This document shows, in pieces, positions 53,981-64,000 of a stretch of DNA of 64,000 nt (positions are counted from its first letter, which is position 1; each line of letters opens with the position of its first letter). The stretch is from contig JBMOKG010000018.1 in the NCBI GenBank assembly GCA_049315385.1, forward strand, positions 8,214-72,213, written 5' to 3'. The DNA comes from JACABE01 sp049315385 (GTDB lineage: Bacteria > Bacteroidota > Bacteroidia > Bacteroidales > JACABE01). Under the pieces are notes generated by a model. It saw only the letters and a program-made list of their open reading frames with translations, did no database searches and had not been told where the DNA came from. The position numbers were made by a program, and so were the translations under genes.

Positions 53981-55225
53981 ATGAATAAACAATTAAAATT
54001 AAACAGCAAGAAAAATTTAACAAATTGTTTAATAACCTTCTTCTTTACTTTTGTAAATATATTATATTGTATTACTGTGTTTTCTCAAACTGCCTATATT
54101 ACAAATGAATCAAATAATACAGTGTCAGTAATCAATGTAGCTACAAATACTCTTATTGACTCAATCCAAGTTAGTTCATATACTTATGGTGTATCAGTAA
54201 GTCAGAACGGGGAAAAGGTTTATGTAACAGGTTCAGGCTCAGTAAGTGTAATAAACACTTCATCAAATAGCGTCACAGCTACAATACCGGTGGGTATTAA
54301 CCTTAATGGAATTTGTGTGAGTCCAGATGGAAGTAAGGTTTATGTTACAAGTAGTAATAAGTTAAGTGTAATTAACACTTTTACTAATACCGTCATAGAT
54401 ACAATTGCTATAGTTGGCGCCGGAATAACAGTTAGCCCAGATGGTTCAAAAATGTATGTAGCAAGCAAAGGTGTAATAGTCATAAATACAGCAACAAATT
54501 CTATTCTAGACACAATTGCATTTGGTTCTGCACCTACTGGGATTTGTATAAGTAATGATGGAACCAAAGTATATGTTTCTGATTTTTATGACAATACAGT
54601 GAGTGTAATAAACACTTCAACAAATTCTGTATCAGCTGCAATTCCTGTTGGTCTACATCCGGCCGGCATTTGTGTTAGTCAGGATGGAACTAAAGTTTAT
54701 GTTGCAAACGATGCTGCTTTCACTGGTTCAGTTAGTGTAATAAACACCTCAACAAATATTGTATCAGCTACAATTCCAATTGGTCACTGGTGTGTTGGAG
54801 TCTCTTTAAGTCCTGATGGAGATAAGTTATATGTTGCGAATCCAAATTGTTGCTCTGTAAGTGTAATAAACACAAATACAAATACTTTAACCGATTCTAT
54901 TAAAGTTGGAGGTGCTCCTGTTGCATTTGGAAATTTTATTTCATCATATAGCCCTTTAGGTATTATTTCACAGTTCAATAAACTTGAAAATATTAAAATT
55001 TCCCCCAACCCAGCTACCAACAACCTTTCCATAAACCTCAACCAACTCAAAAATCTTAAAAATACCAATTTTTCCATTTACAATATACAAGGTCAATTAC
55101 TTCTACAACAAACCATAAGACAGCATAAGACAGAACTTAATATTTCTTCTTTCGCGAAAGGTTTATATATTATTAAGATACAAAATGATAACGAAACTAT
55201 GATGAATAAATTTGTGAAGGAATAA
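53981..55225 (+). CDS. YVTN-family beta-propeller protein with T9SS tail
   Basis: A 414-residue secreted protein. An unusually long signal region (about 1-36, ending TVFSQ) precedes seven or eight blades with the YVTN pattern: NTVSVINVATNTLIDSI, GICVSPDGSKVYVTS, TKVYVSDFYDNTVSVIN. The T9SS type A tail covers the last 80 residues (ISPNPATNNLS, FAKGLYIIKIQND). YVTN propellers bind proteins or glycans and are often surface-layer or adhesion proteins; no catalytic motif is present. It is followed by a lipoprotein gene after 38 nt. The gene pair is flanked by copies of the same decayed sequence (53818 and 55922). Confidence 0.9.
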   Translation: MNKQLKLNSKKNLTNCLITFFFTFVNILYCITVFSQTAYITNESNNTVSVINVATNTLIDSIQVSSYTYGVSVSQNGEKVYVTGSGSVSVINTSSNSVTATIPVGINLNGICVSPDGSKVYVTSSNKLSVINTFTNTVIDTIAIVGAGITVSPDGSKMYVASKGVIVINTATNSILDTIAFGSAPTGICISNDGTKVYVSDFYDNTVSVINTSTNSVSAAIPVGLHPAGICVSQDGTKVYVANDAAFTGSVSVINTSTNIVSATIPIGHWCVGVSLSPDGDKLYVANPNCCSVSVINTNTNTLTDSIKVGGAPVAFGNFISSYSPLGIISQFNKLENIKISPNPATNNLSINLNQLKNLKNTNFSIYNIQGQLLLQQTIRQHKTELNISSFAKGLYIIKIQNDNETMMNKFVKE

Positions 55226-55263
55226 ATTCAATAATAACTTAATCATAATTAAAAATTAAAACA

Positions 55264-55722
55264 ATGAAAAATTTAGTAAAAAAAACAGTTTCTAAAATTA
55301 TTTTATTTTCAGGAGCATTAGCAATTTTGTTTTTAATTAATTGCAAAAAAGATGATGACATATCATCTAACATTTCAAGTTCTATTGTTGGCAAATGGGG
55401 AATTACACATGTAATTCAAAAAATATACAATAATGAAATTTTATTAAGTTCAACCGATAAGGCGATTAATGCAACTGATTCAAGCTATTTTCTGTTAGAT
55501 ATCAATGCCAATAATACTTATATTGTATCTTATCCAAATTCGGGTACTCATCCGGCTGAAAATGGAACATATACCGTTTCAGGTAACAGTTTCACAATTG
55601 TTCAAAATGGTAATACCCAAAAACTAAGCTATTCACTAAATCTTAATACATTGTCAATTTTTGGCAATGATACTTCCGGAACCTACCGATATGAAATGAA
55701 TGAAACTTTTATCAGAAAATAA
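55264..55722 (+). CDS. Lipocalin-like lipoprotein
   Basis: A 152-residue lipoprotein. The lipobox FLINC places the acylated cysteine at residue 27, followed by KKDDD. The mature domain resembles lipocalin-like (DUF4488/lipocalin_4-type) proteins: SSIVGKWGITHVIQK, a run of beta strands and a closing GTYRYEMNETFIRK. Lipocalin-like folds bind small hydrophobic molecules, but no ligand can be named. Probably co-transcribed with the propeller gene 38 nt upstream. Confidence 0.8.
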   Translation: MKNLVKKTVSKIILFSGALAILFLINCKKDDDISSNISSSIVGKWGITHVIQKIYNNEILLSSTDKAINATDSSYFLLDINANNTYIVSYPNSGTHPAENGTYTVSGNSFTIVQNGNTQKLSYSLNLNTLSIFGNDTSGTYRYEMNETFIRK

Positions 55723-55921
55723 ACAGACATCTGCAATAACTTAATTCTCTGTCATACTTAATTAATAAATTGGCAGATAAATGATTGTAAATTAGTGTGT
55801 TTTAAAAACTGTTTTTTGAAATTCACAGTTTTAAAAGAGCTATAGAATTGAAAAGTATTTTATGGGGATTCTTGAGAATAATTTTAGACTCTAAATTAAA
55901 AAAATATCAATTCTATAAATT

Positions 55922-55962
55922 TGTTCAATGAAAACCATTTGTTTGTAAAAAAGAGGTCATCT
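55922..55962. repeat. Second copy of decayed T9SS-tail fragment
   Basis: Matches 53818-53858 at 39 of 41 positions. The two copies are direct repeats 2.1 kb apart that enclose the propeller and lipoprotein genes. Confidence 0.75.
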
Positions 55963-56065
55963 GTTCATCTGTTGAGAATCAATGAAAAGACTAATTTAAG
56001 ATTGATTAATGGGAATATTGAAATGTTAAATATTTCAAAAAGCATTCGTTTTACAAAAAAAATAT

Positions 56066-56073
56066 TATTTTTG
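56066..56073 (+). promoter_or_regulatory. -7 box of the giant adhesin gene
   Basis: TATTTTTG matches TAnnTTTG, 62 nt upstream of the ATG at 56136. Confidence 0.5.
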
Positions 56074-56135
56074 TTTAACTAATCTTAAACATTTAGTAAT
56101 TACTGCAAACCTTATATTTATTAAATAGCTTACGT

Positions 56136-59100
56136 ATGATTAAAAAATTACAAATTTTATTTTTTTTGCTTATTTTAAGTGTTGGTAATGTTTTTGCAAA
56201 TAATTACTATTGGGTAGGGGGAAGTGGAGATTGGTTTGATTTATCTCATTGGTCTTCAACCTCAGGAGGCTTAGGTAACGCATATGGGAATTCACCTACT
56301 CTTAATGATAATGTATTTTTTAATGCAAACTCATTTTTGAGTGCCCCGCTTTCACTTGTAAGTGCAAGTCAGTCTATTACATTTCATGATATGACTTGGG
56401 TAAGTGATATTACAAATCATCCCAAATTTTATTGTCAATCAAATATAGATATTTCCGGTTCAATAACTCTATTAAATCAATCTATAATTACATTTGATAT
56501 TAATGGTTCAAATACAACATTTCTTTCAAATTTTACTGAAAATATAACTTATGCAGATCAAAATTTTTCTACAGTTACTTTTAATGGTAATGGAACATGG
56601 AATCTAGTTGGAACTAATCAATTTTATGTAGATGCTCTTCTTATTTTAATAAAAGGAACTTTTATTTCAAATGCAAAGCCAGTTTCATGTTTAAGATTTA
56701 TTTCCAGGCCATCTAATCAAAATAGTCCTAGAATACTTAATATTATAGGTTCAACTATTACTATTAGAAGTTCAGACACTTATCCTCTTTTAAGTTGGGA
56801 TGTAGAAAATTTTGCTAACTCAATTCATGTATATTCTTCAGGATCAACACTAAATTTTAATGGTGTCTCAGGGGTTTCAACTATAAGAGCTGGTTGTGGA
56901 TTACATTACAATGACGTTAATTTCAATATTGATGATGGGGTAGTTTTAGCATGTCAGGATACTTTTAGAAATATAAGATTTTATAGAATTCCTTCACTAA
57001 ATCCTAATTCAAAAGGTAATATTCTCGGAAACTCTAATGTTTTTAATAATGTAGTTTTTGAAGGAATAGGTTTTATTGGAGATACTACTTTAAATTTAAT
57101 TTATTCAAATTCAACATATACTAATTTAGATAACAAATTTAATAGCGTTGATATTTTTCATTTAGGCAGAGTATATGGAAATCATAATGTTTTCAATGAT
57201 TTATTATTTTCAACTCATCCATCTTATTCAGGATGTTCATATAATGGCAACCTGGATGATGGGAAATTATATGGGAATAATGATACAATAAATAATTTGC
57301 TTAGTTTTAATCGGGAGGGGACTATTAGCGGAACTCATAATAATATAAATTTATGTACTTTTATGTATGATGCTTGGATATTAAATGGTTCAAATAAATT
57401 TGATACAATTAATTTCAATAGACAAAACCTGGATGATTGCAGTGGCTGTTATTATACATACTATCGTAATGATACATTGTTTTTACAGAATGACAGTACT
57501 CAAACAATAACAGGAGCCTTAAACCTAATCGGAAGTATTCATTGTGCCCATACTTTTATTAAATCATATCCATTAAATCAAGCAGCTAATTTATATTCGA
57601 TTCCTAATCTTTCTCTTGATTATGTTGGCTTACAGAATATACATGCTTCAAATTCTTTATCCGTCAGCGATACTGCAAGAATATCTCTTGATTTAGGCGG
57701 TAACTCAAATTGGAATTTTGTTAATATTTATCATGAGATTATAATTGATAGTATTCAGATTAAAAATGTTCATCCTTGTTACAATGATGCCAATGGAGAA
57801 GTGACTTTATTTGTTAATGGAGGAATTTTACCATACAAATATGGTATATGGTTTCCATATTATAATTCATGTTACAGTCCTGTTACTTTTAATAATAATA
57901 ATACTCATTCTGGTTTACCTAAAGATACCTATCACATACGTATTCAAGATGCATTTGAATGTATTAAAGACTCTGAAGTTACCATAAGTGGTCCCACCGA
58001 AGTGAAAATTAATTCTGTTATTGTTCAAAACATTGGTTGTTATACAGATTCAACAGGGAAAATAACAGTTAATGCAAGTGGAGGAACAGGTAATTTGTCT
58101 TATTCTTTGGATGGCTATAATTTTCAAACGAGTCCAATTTTTGACAAAATATCTTTAGGCACAGGGGTTTATAGTAAATTTGATTCTGTTTATGTAAGAG
58201 ATGACAGTTTATGCACTGCAACAAAAACTTATACCTTAACACAGCCACATAAATTACTTCTTTCTTTTAGTGGAATAGTAAATAATGCAATTAAATGTAG
58301 GGGGGATAGTACTGGTGTAGTTATATTAATCGTTAATGGAGGAACTCCAAAATATTCTTTTGTCATTATTGGTGGCAATAGGAATGATACTGTCAAAATA
58401 AATAGTTCTCAATATGATTATAATGATCCTAATAGTTATCCTATAAAACTACTGGGTGGACATTATCATTGTATTGTAACTGATACAAATGGATGTGTTC
58501 ACTCAACTGATTTTGAGATAATTGAACCTGACTCTATTCATATCAGCTTTGATATTTCCAAAAATAAATGTTATGGTGATTCTACAGGGAGCATATCAGC
58601 AACAGTAACAGGAGCCTCTCCTCCCTATCAATATTTATGGACACCTGGTAACTATACTACATCAACTATTAATAACTTAGCTGCTGGAATATATAAACTT
58701 ACGGTTACTGATACAAATAATTGTGTTTATTTTAAAACGGATACTCTATTTTCACCTCTACCTATTACCATCAAAGGTAGGCAGGATAGTGTAATTTGTT
58801 ATGGTCAATCCAATGGTTCAGCGATAATTGACATTGATTCAATTAATGGTGGCACAGCACCATATACTATTAAGTGGTGGAATAATGGTGCAAATATTGG
58901 TAATGGATATAGTTTAATTAATAAACCGGCAGGAGTATATATTGATAGTATAACAGATGCACATAATTGTAAAATTAAGGACAGTATCACCATATTACAA
59001 CCACCACCTTTCAAAACAAATATAAAGATTGATACAATTATTTGCTATGGTGACAGTAGCGGTAAGGCTAAAGTTATAGCTTCAGGAGAAACCCCACCAT

Positions 59101-62100
59101 ATTCTTATAAATGGGAATCTGGTTTATCCGTTATTTCAACTGTTGACTCAATTGAGAATGTGCCATCAGGAACATTTAGATTAATTATAACAGATATTAA
59201 TGGTTGTGATACAAGTTTATTTGTTTTTATTCCACAGCATTCAAAAATCAATGCTACTTTCCAATTGGGGAGTTCAGATTGTTCGAGCTCAGCCGGCAGC
59301 TGGACAAAAGTAATTGCTTCAGGTGGTATTCCTCCATATACTTATAACTGGACTGGTCCTGTTATTGGAGGGGGACAGGGAACCGATAAAATCACAGGTT
59401 TAACTTCCGGCAAATATTACATAACCATCATGGATAATGATAGTTGTATTCATTCAGACAGTGTTATTATCAGTACTTTATCCAGTACAATTACTCCAAA
59501 TAATGGCTGTGCTCAAATGAACAATGGTTCTGCAAAAGTTACTGCTATTGGTGGTTCTACACCTTATACTTATTTATGGTCAACTGGTGCAACCATTGAT
59601 TCAGTTATAAATCTTGCACCTGGTTTATACTGGATTGTTGTTACAGATAGTATACATTGCACAGATTCTAATACATTTGTAATTGATACGGTTGCATCAT
59701 TAATTGATAATATTAAAAAATCAGATGCTCGTTGTTATGGTGATAACAATGGGTGGGCAAAAGTAACTTCAAGCGGAGGTGCCCAACCTTATTTTTATCA
59801 ATGGAGCAGTTTGCAGGCATTTAATATAAATGCACCATTTTATGATTCAATATATAACCTTAAACAAGGTAAATATTATGTAACAATTAACTATAATGTT
59901 TATTGCAATATTAAAGATAGTATTACAATTGACCAACCTCCTTTATTAAAAATTAAGATAGATTCTGCTAATATTAAATGTAGTGAGGGAGATTCTACCG
60001 GATGGATAAAAGCGATACCTATTGGAGGAACATCTCCTTATAAATATTCTTGGAATACAGGTGACTCTACAGCATTGATTGATAGTCTGCCAATAGGAAC
60101 TTATATTGTTATAGTTAGCGATTCGAATAATTGTATAGCAACAGATACTGTAAAATTAAGTAAGCCTTTTTTAGCATTCCTTCATAAAGACATAGATTGC
60201 AATGGTGACAGTACCGGATGGATAAAAGCTATACCAAGTGGTGGCACCAGGCCTTATCACTATAATTGGACAAGTCTGCAAACATTTAACCCAACTACTC
60301 CTGCATTGACTGTTGATTCAATTTATAATTTAAAAGTAGGAAAATATTTCCTAACTATGACGGATAGTTTGGACTGTAGCTTGAGAGACAGTGTGGAAAT
60401 AACTCAAAATGACTCCATTAAAATTAGTTTTGATGTCTCCCCCAATAAATGTTTTGGAGATTCAACTGCTTCAGTTCAAGCCACAGTTACAGGAGGTATA
60501 CGTTTTACAAACAATACTTATCATTATCTTTGGAGCAATGGAAGAACAACTTCCCGAATAGATTCATTAGTAGCCAAAACATATATACTAACAGTTACTG
60601 ATAGTCTCGGTTGTGTTATGATAGATAGTATTACTGTTAATCAGCCACCCAAATTAGGAGATAGTATTATATACAGTAATGATAGTTGTTTTGGAGATCA
60701 AAATGGCTGGGCTAAAGTATATCCTATTGGAGGAAGATCCCCGTATATATTCTTATGGAGTCCTACATCTGTTAGTCCTAACCCTTATGTTAATCAAATA
60801 TATAATTTAAAAGCAGGAAATTATTTTATTACTATTACTGATTCTAGTGGTTATTGTACATATTTAGATACTGTTTTAATAACCCAACCTACAGAATTAC
60901 TAGATTCAATTTTTTCAGACTCTGTAAGTTGTTTTGGTTTTCTTGATGGAAGGGCCTGGGTAAGACCGAGTGGGGGTACTCCACCTTATCATTACTTATG
61001 GAATGATATCACGAATTCAACGAATGATACTATTTTTAATTTGACTTCCCGCTATTATAAAGTAACGATTACAGATAGCTTAGGTTGTACCAAAACCGAT
61101 AGTATTCTGGTAAAACAACCTACGGAATTATTGGTTGTCAAAGATTCAATCAATGTAAACTGTCACGATAGCTTAACTGGTTTTGCAAGGGTAACGCCAA
61201 GTGGAGGAACTACTCCTTATACTTATTTATGGAGTAATGGAGCTATATCAAATAGTATTAATAATTTGCCTTTCGGAGTTTATTGGGTTATCGTAAAAGA
61301 TAAAAATTATTGTAAAGCAGATACTATATTCTTTAATATCACGCAAAATACTCAGATTGCGTTTAATGCAGCACCAGATACTACAGTCTGTTATAATACC
61401 TCTGCCAAATTGCGGATTGACAACCCCTCTGGTGGAGTATTTCCCTATCAGGTAAATTGGAATCCCCCTAATTCAGGGTTTACTCCCACTTTAACACTAA
61501 CGACTTCTGCTTTAACAAATCCTACAAATATTTTTATAGCTACTTTAAAAGATTCAAAAGGTTGTGAGGTAAAAGATACGCTAACTGTAAAAGTTAATCC
61601 TCAGATTACCATAACAACTAACGGAAATAAAACTATTTGTAAGAAAGACACAGTGTGGTTAAATGTCAATGTAAACGGAGGGCTTCCTTTTTCTAACAAT
61701 ACTTATCATTATTCATGGGATAACTGTGCTACTTTATCAAATTGTTTTATAAAAAACCCAGTTGCTAATCCTATAGTTACAACAACTTATAAAGTAACAG
61801 TAACAGATTCATCGGGGTGTACTGCTTCAGCAAGTATTACTGTTACAGTAAAACCTTTGCCGGTTCCAGTATTTTCATCGAATGTTGTTTGTTTTGGAGG
61901 AACAACTTTATTTGCAAATTCTTCAACACCACCTGCTGGATACTCAAATTCTTATGTCTGGGATTTTAATGATCCACCTACTCCTTCTTCAGCTATAAAT
62001 CCAACACATACATTTACTCATCCTGGGACTTTTTCGGTATTATTAACCGCAACTGATAATTCACTTTATAGTTGTCATGATACTGTTTCTCATTTGGTAA

Positions 62101-64000
62101 TTGTTGATTCATTGCCAACTACAAATTTTACATTTAACAATCCATGTTTAGGTCAAACTACGCAATTTAACAACTTAACTAGTGCCAACAGTGCGAGTTT
62201 TAACTCTTTCTGGAAATTTCTGGATGACGGAACGCAATCGATAGATAAAAATCCATATCATTTTTATCCTGTAGCCGGAACTTATCCTGTTAAACTGATA
62301 GTTACAAATATCAAAGGTTGTACAGATTCTGTGCAAAAAAATGTCACTGTAAATGCATTGCCAGTTGCAGATTTTACAGCAGATTCTTTATGCTTTCCCG
62401 GTTGTGCTCATATATTAAGCACTTCTACTGCTACTATGTCAAAAATAGACAGTTTGAAATGGTATTTCGGCGATGGAACTGAAACACCTTATGACACAAC
62501 TAAAAATCCTGTTCATTGTTACAACAATGCAGGGATATATTATATTACACTTTTGGTAACTGATACCAATAATTGCCTTGGAAGTAAAACTAAGGAACTA
62601 AAAATTATTCCTGCTCCTTATGCCAATTTTGCTTCTACCAGGGTTTGCTTTGGAGATACTACGCAGTTTACTGATTTAAGTAGTTCTACATTTGATACAA
62701 TTAGTTCAAGAATTTGGTATTTTGGTGATGACTCTTCTTCAACTGCCAAAAACCCGAAACATTCTTATGGTCATCCGGGTAAATTTATTGTTTCTCTGAA
62801 AATTATCAATCAATCAAATTGTTATGATAGCGTTGCCAAGGAAGTCTTTGTAGATTCTCTGCCAGTGGCTCATTTTTATGCAGATACAGTTTGTCTGGGA
62901 AATGAAACTCATTTTACAGATAGCTCTGAATCACATGGAAGTCCTAACAATTCATGGTTGTGGGAATTTGGAGACGGCAATTCAGCCTATTATCACAATG
63001 CTGCTTATCCTTTTGATAGTGCGTCAACTTATTACACACGCTTAATTGTAACAAACCATAGAGGTTGTAAGGATACAGTTGAAAAACCTGTCGTTGTGTA
63101 TCCTTTGCCAATTGCTAATTTTACATATACCGGAACTTGTCTGAACGATACTTCTTATTTTTATTCAACATCTGTCTCTAATGCAGCTGATAATAATTTC
63201 ACTTATTTGTGGACTTTTGGCGACGGAGATAGTTCTGTCCTGAAGAACCCATTCCATATTTATTTACTAGCCGGAAGCTATAACGTAAAACTTAAGATTA
63301 CTAATTCAAATGGATGTTCAAAAGATACTATTCTGAAAATTTTGATTCATCCATTACCTGATATTCATTTTACTTATCTGCAAAGCTGTCTGCATGATAC
63401 TACTATTTTTAACAATCAAACCAATGGAAATGGTGCTTTTATAACTAATTGGTTGTGGAAATTCGGTGATGATTCAACTTCAGTATTAAAAGATCCTTCA
63501 CATTTATATTTAACTGCCGATACTTTTAATCTTCAATTGATTGCAATGGATCAATATGGTTGCAGAGATACTTTATTTGCTCCGGTTGCAGTTGATTCTT
63601 TACCAATAGCTAATTTTGTTTATGCTGATACTTGTTTGTCTATGCCTACCCGTTTTACCGATTTATCTCAACGGCAAGGCAGTGATAATAATAACTGGCA
63701 ATGGGAATTCGGAGATCTTATTCAGGCTTCTTATCAGCATCCATTTCATACTTATACCGATCCTGCCATTTATCTTTATAATGTAAAACTTACAGTAACA
63801 AATGCAATGGGTTGTAAAGATGATACCATTAGGCCGGTAATTGTGAATCCTTTACCGCAGGCTAATTTTAATTTTACCGGTATTTGTCATAAAAGTATTA
63901 CTCAATTTAATTCAAATCCGGCGACTACCAATATTGGAACAACTATCGTTTCTTATTTATGGAATTTTGGAGATGGGATAGATTCAATATCTGAATTGCC
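56136..64000 (+). CDS. Giant SprB/PKD-repeat surface protein (3' end beyond window)
   Basis: An open frame of more than 2,620 residues from the ATG at 56136 to the window edge; the frame was checked at several points and holds to the last codon. Signal peptide 1-21 (ending NVFA), then NNYYWVGGSGDWFDLSHW, a common start of large T9SS surface proteins. Residues about 20-530 are beta-rich. From about 536 to 1900 there are some 15-17 SprB-type repeats (C-GDSTG, then GGTPPYxYLW, then VTDxxxC). From about 1910 onward there are about nine PKD domains (VWDFNDPP, WYFGDGTE, WNFGDG). SprB-repeat proteins include the gliding adhesin of Flavobacterium; here a role in adhesion or gliding is inferred. The expected C-terminal sorting domain lies outside the window. 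Confidence 0.88.
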   Translation, partial: MIKKLQILFFLLILSVGNVFANNYYWVGGSGDWFDLSHWSSTSGGLGNAYGNSPTLNDNVFFNANSFLSAPLSLVSASQSITFHDMTWVSDITNHPKFYCQSNIDISGSITLLNQSIITFDINGSNTTFLSNFTENITYADQNFSTVTFNGNGTWNLVGTNQFYVDALLILIKGTFISNAKPVSCLRFISRPSNQNSPRILNIIGSTITIRSSDTYPLLSWDVENFANSIHVYSSGSTLNFNGVSGVSTIRAGCGLHYNDVNFNIDDGVVLACQDTFRNIRFYRIPSLNPNSKGNILGNSNVFNNVVFEGIGFIGDTTLNLIYSNSTYTNLDNKFNSVDIFHLGRVYGNHNVFNDLLFSTHPSYSGCSYNGNLDDGKLYGNNDTINNLLSFNREGTISGTHNNINLCTFMYDAWILNGSNKFDTINFNRQNLDDCSGCYYTYYRNDTLFLQNDSTQTITGALNLIGSIHCAHTFIKSYPLNQAANLYSIPNLSLDYVGLQNIHASNSLSVSDTARISLDLGGNSNWNFVNIYHEIIIDSIQIKNVHPCYNDANGEVTLFVNGGILPYKYGIWFPYYNSCYSPVTFNNNNTHSGLPKDTYHIRIQDAFECIKDSEVTISGPTEVKINSVIVQNIGCYTDSTGKITVNASGGTGNLSYSLDGYNFQTSPIFDKISLGTGVYSKFDSVYVRDDSLCTATKTYTLTQPHKLLLSFSGIVNNAIKCRGDSTGVVILIVNGGTPKYSFVIIGGNRNDTVKINSSQYDYNDPNSYPIKLLGGHYHCIVTDTNGCVHSTDFEIIEPDSIHISFDISKNKCYGDSTGSISATVTGASPPYQYLWTPGNYTTSTINNLAAGIYKLTVTDTNNCVYFKTDTLFSPLPITIKGRQDSVICYGQSNGSAIIDIDSINGGTAPYTIKWWNNGANIGNGYSLINKPAGVYIDSITDAHNCKIKDSITILQPPPFKTNIKIDTIICYGDSSGKAKVIASGETPPYSYKWESGLSVISTVDSIENVPSGTFRLIITDINGCDTSLFVFIPQHSKINATFQLGSSDCSSSAGSWTKVIASGGIPPYTYNWTGPVIGGGQGTDKITGLTSGKYYITIMDNDSCIHSDSVIISTLSSTITPNNGCAQMNNGSAKVTAIGGSTPYTYLWSTGATIDSVINLAPGLYWIVVTDSIHCTDSNTFVIDTVASLIDNIKKSDARCYGDNNGWAKVTSSGGAQPYFYQWSSLQAFNINAPFYDSIYNLKQGKYYVTINYNVYCNIKDSITIDQPPLLKIKIDSANIKCSEGDSTGWIKAIPIGGTSPYKYSWNTGDSTALIDSLPIGTYIVIVSDSNNCIATDTVKLSKPFLAFLHKDIDCNGDSTGWIKAIPSGGTRPYHYNWTSLQTFNPTTPALTVDSIYNLKVGKYFLTMTDSLDCSLRDSVEITQNDSIKISFDVSPNKCFGDSTASVQATVTGGIRFTNNTYHYLWSNGRTTSRIDSLVAKTYILTVTDSLGCVMIDSITVNQPPKLGDSIIYSNDSCFGDQNGWAKVYPIGGRSPYIFLWSPTSVSPNPYVNQIYNLKAGNYFITITDSSGYCTYLDTVLITQPTELLDSIFSDSVSCFGFLDGRAWVRPSGGTPPYHYLWNDITNSTNDTIFNLTSRYYKVTITDSLGCTKTDSILVKQPTELLVVKDSINVNCHDSLTGFARVTPSGGTTPYTYLWSNGAISNSINNLPFGVYWVIVKDKNYCKADTIFFNITQNTQIAFNAAPDTTVCYNTSAKLRIDNPSGGVFPYQVNWNPPNSGFTPTLTLTTSALTNPTNIFIATLKDSKGCEVKDTLTVKVNPQITITTNGNKTICKKDTVWLNVNVNGGLPFSNNTYHYSWDNCATLSNCFIKNPVANPIVTTTYKVTVTDSSGCTASASITVTVKPLPVPVFSSNVVCFGGTTLFANSSTPPAGYSNSYVWDFNDPPTPSSAINPTHTFTHPGTFSVLLTATDNSLYSCHDTVSHLVIVDSLPTTNFTFNNPCLGQTTQFNNLTSANSASFNSFWKFLDDGTQSIDKNPYHFYPVAGTYPVKLIVTNIKGCTDSVQKNVTVNALPVADFTADSLCFPGCAHILSTSTATMSKIDSLKWYFGDGTETPYDTTKNPVHCYNNAGIYYITLLVTDTNNCLGSKTKELKIIPAPYANFASTRVCFGDTTQFTDLSSSTFDTISSRIWYFGDDSSSTAKNPKHSYGHPGKFIVSLKIINQSNCYDSVAKEVFVDSLPVAHFYADTVCLGNETHFTDSSESHGSPNNSWLWEFGDGNSAYYHNAAYPFDSASTYYTRLIVTNHRGCKDTVEKPVVVYPLPIANFTYTGTCLNDTSYFYSTSVSNAADNNFTYLWTFGDGDSSVLKNPFHIYLLAGSYNVKLKITNSNGCSKDTILKILIHPLPDIHFTYLQSCLHDTTIFNNQTNGNGAFITNWLWKFGDDSTSVLKDPSHLYLTADTFNLQLIAMDQYGCRDTLFAPVAVDSLPIANFVYADTCLSMPTRFTDLSQRQGSDNNNWQWEFGDLIQASYQHPFHTYTDPAIYLYNVKLTVTNAMGCKDDTIRPVIVNPLPQANFNFTGICHKSITQFNSNPATTNIGTTIVSYLWNFGDGIDSISEL

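Larger units (their letters stand above)
55723..56135. other. Noncoding region with T9SS-tail relic and promoter
   Basis: About 410 bases. It contains the 41-bp relic at 55922-55962 (LFNENHLFVKKRS when read in frame) and a -7 box TATTTTTG at 56066-56073. I see no intact gene. Confidence 0.55.

Overview
This AT-rich window (roughly 30% GC by eye) is from a Bacteroidota chromosome. Three things support that placement: many promoters carry the Bacteroidota -7 box TAnnTTTG; at least eight secreted proteins end in a type IX secretion (T9SS) type A sorting domain; and the order parA-parB-DUF5683-dapB-lepB is typical of the phylum. Genus and species cannot be told from the sequence.

Layout. 1-5.3 kb: three secreted T9SS proteins, two of them paralogs built on an Omp28/thioredoxin-like domain and sharing a 17-bp upstream element at identical spacing. 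5.4-7.3 kb: panD, a flippase-like membrane protein and rfaE2, tightly packed. 7.4-9.4 kb: a secreted hypothetical protein and a PUR/DUF3276 nucleic-acid-binding protein. 9.7-15.2 kb: chromosome partitioning, lysine biosynthesis, signal peptidase I and a cyclophilin. 15,512-15,585: tRNA-Asp. 15,587-25,393: a 9.8-kb integrated element bounded by a 13-bp direct repeat of the tRNA-Asp 3' end. 25.8-29.9 kb: a CheB-CheR-PAS-histidine kinase-receiver hybrid, followed by a degenerate second att-like site. 30.3-36.7 kb: housekeeping genes (TerB-like, ribD, prmC, DUF2461, acyl-CoA ligase, cold-shock protein). 36.8-64 kb: a run of very large secreted proteins: endonuclease I fusion, M6 metalloprotease, propeller proteins, a lipocalin-like lipoprotein, and a SprB/PKD-repeat giant that runs off the window.

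The most unusual part is the tRNA-Asp element. It has two tyrosine recombinases, one of which is a catalytic core only. It has two excisionase-like HTH proteins, one near each end, and a small family of related proteins. One family member is fused to a domain with the motif A, B and C residues of the single-subunit (T7 RNA polymerase/DNA polymerase A) superfamily. It also has a T9SS-secreted cargo protein, a repeated 12-bp upstream motif, a 12-bp-stem hairpin just before the polymerase-like gene, and diverged duplicated right-end modules. I see no capsid, relaxase or conjugation gene, so it looks like a cryptic or satellite-type integrative element with its own polymerase.

Functional statements come from motif and family recognition by eye. 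No database search or structure prediction was run.
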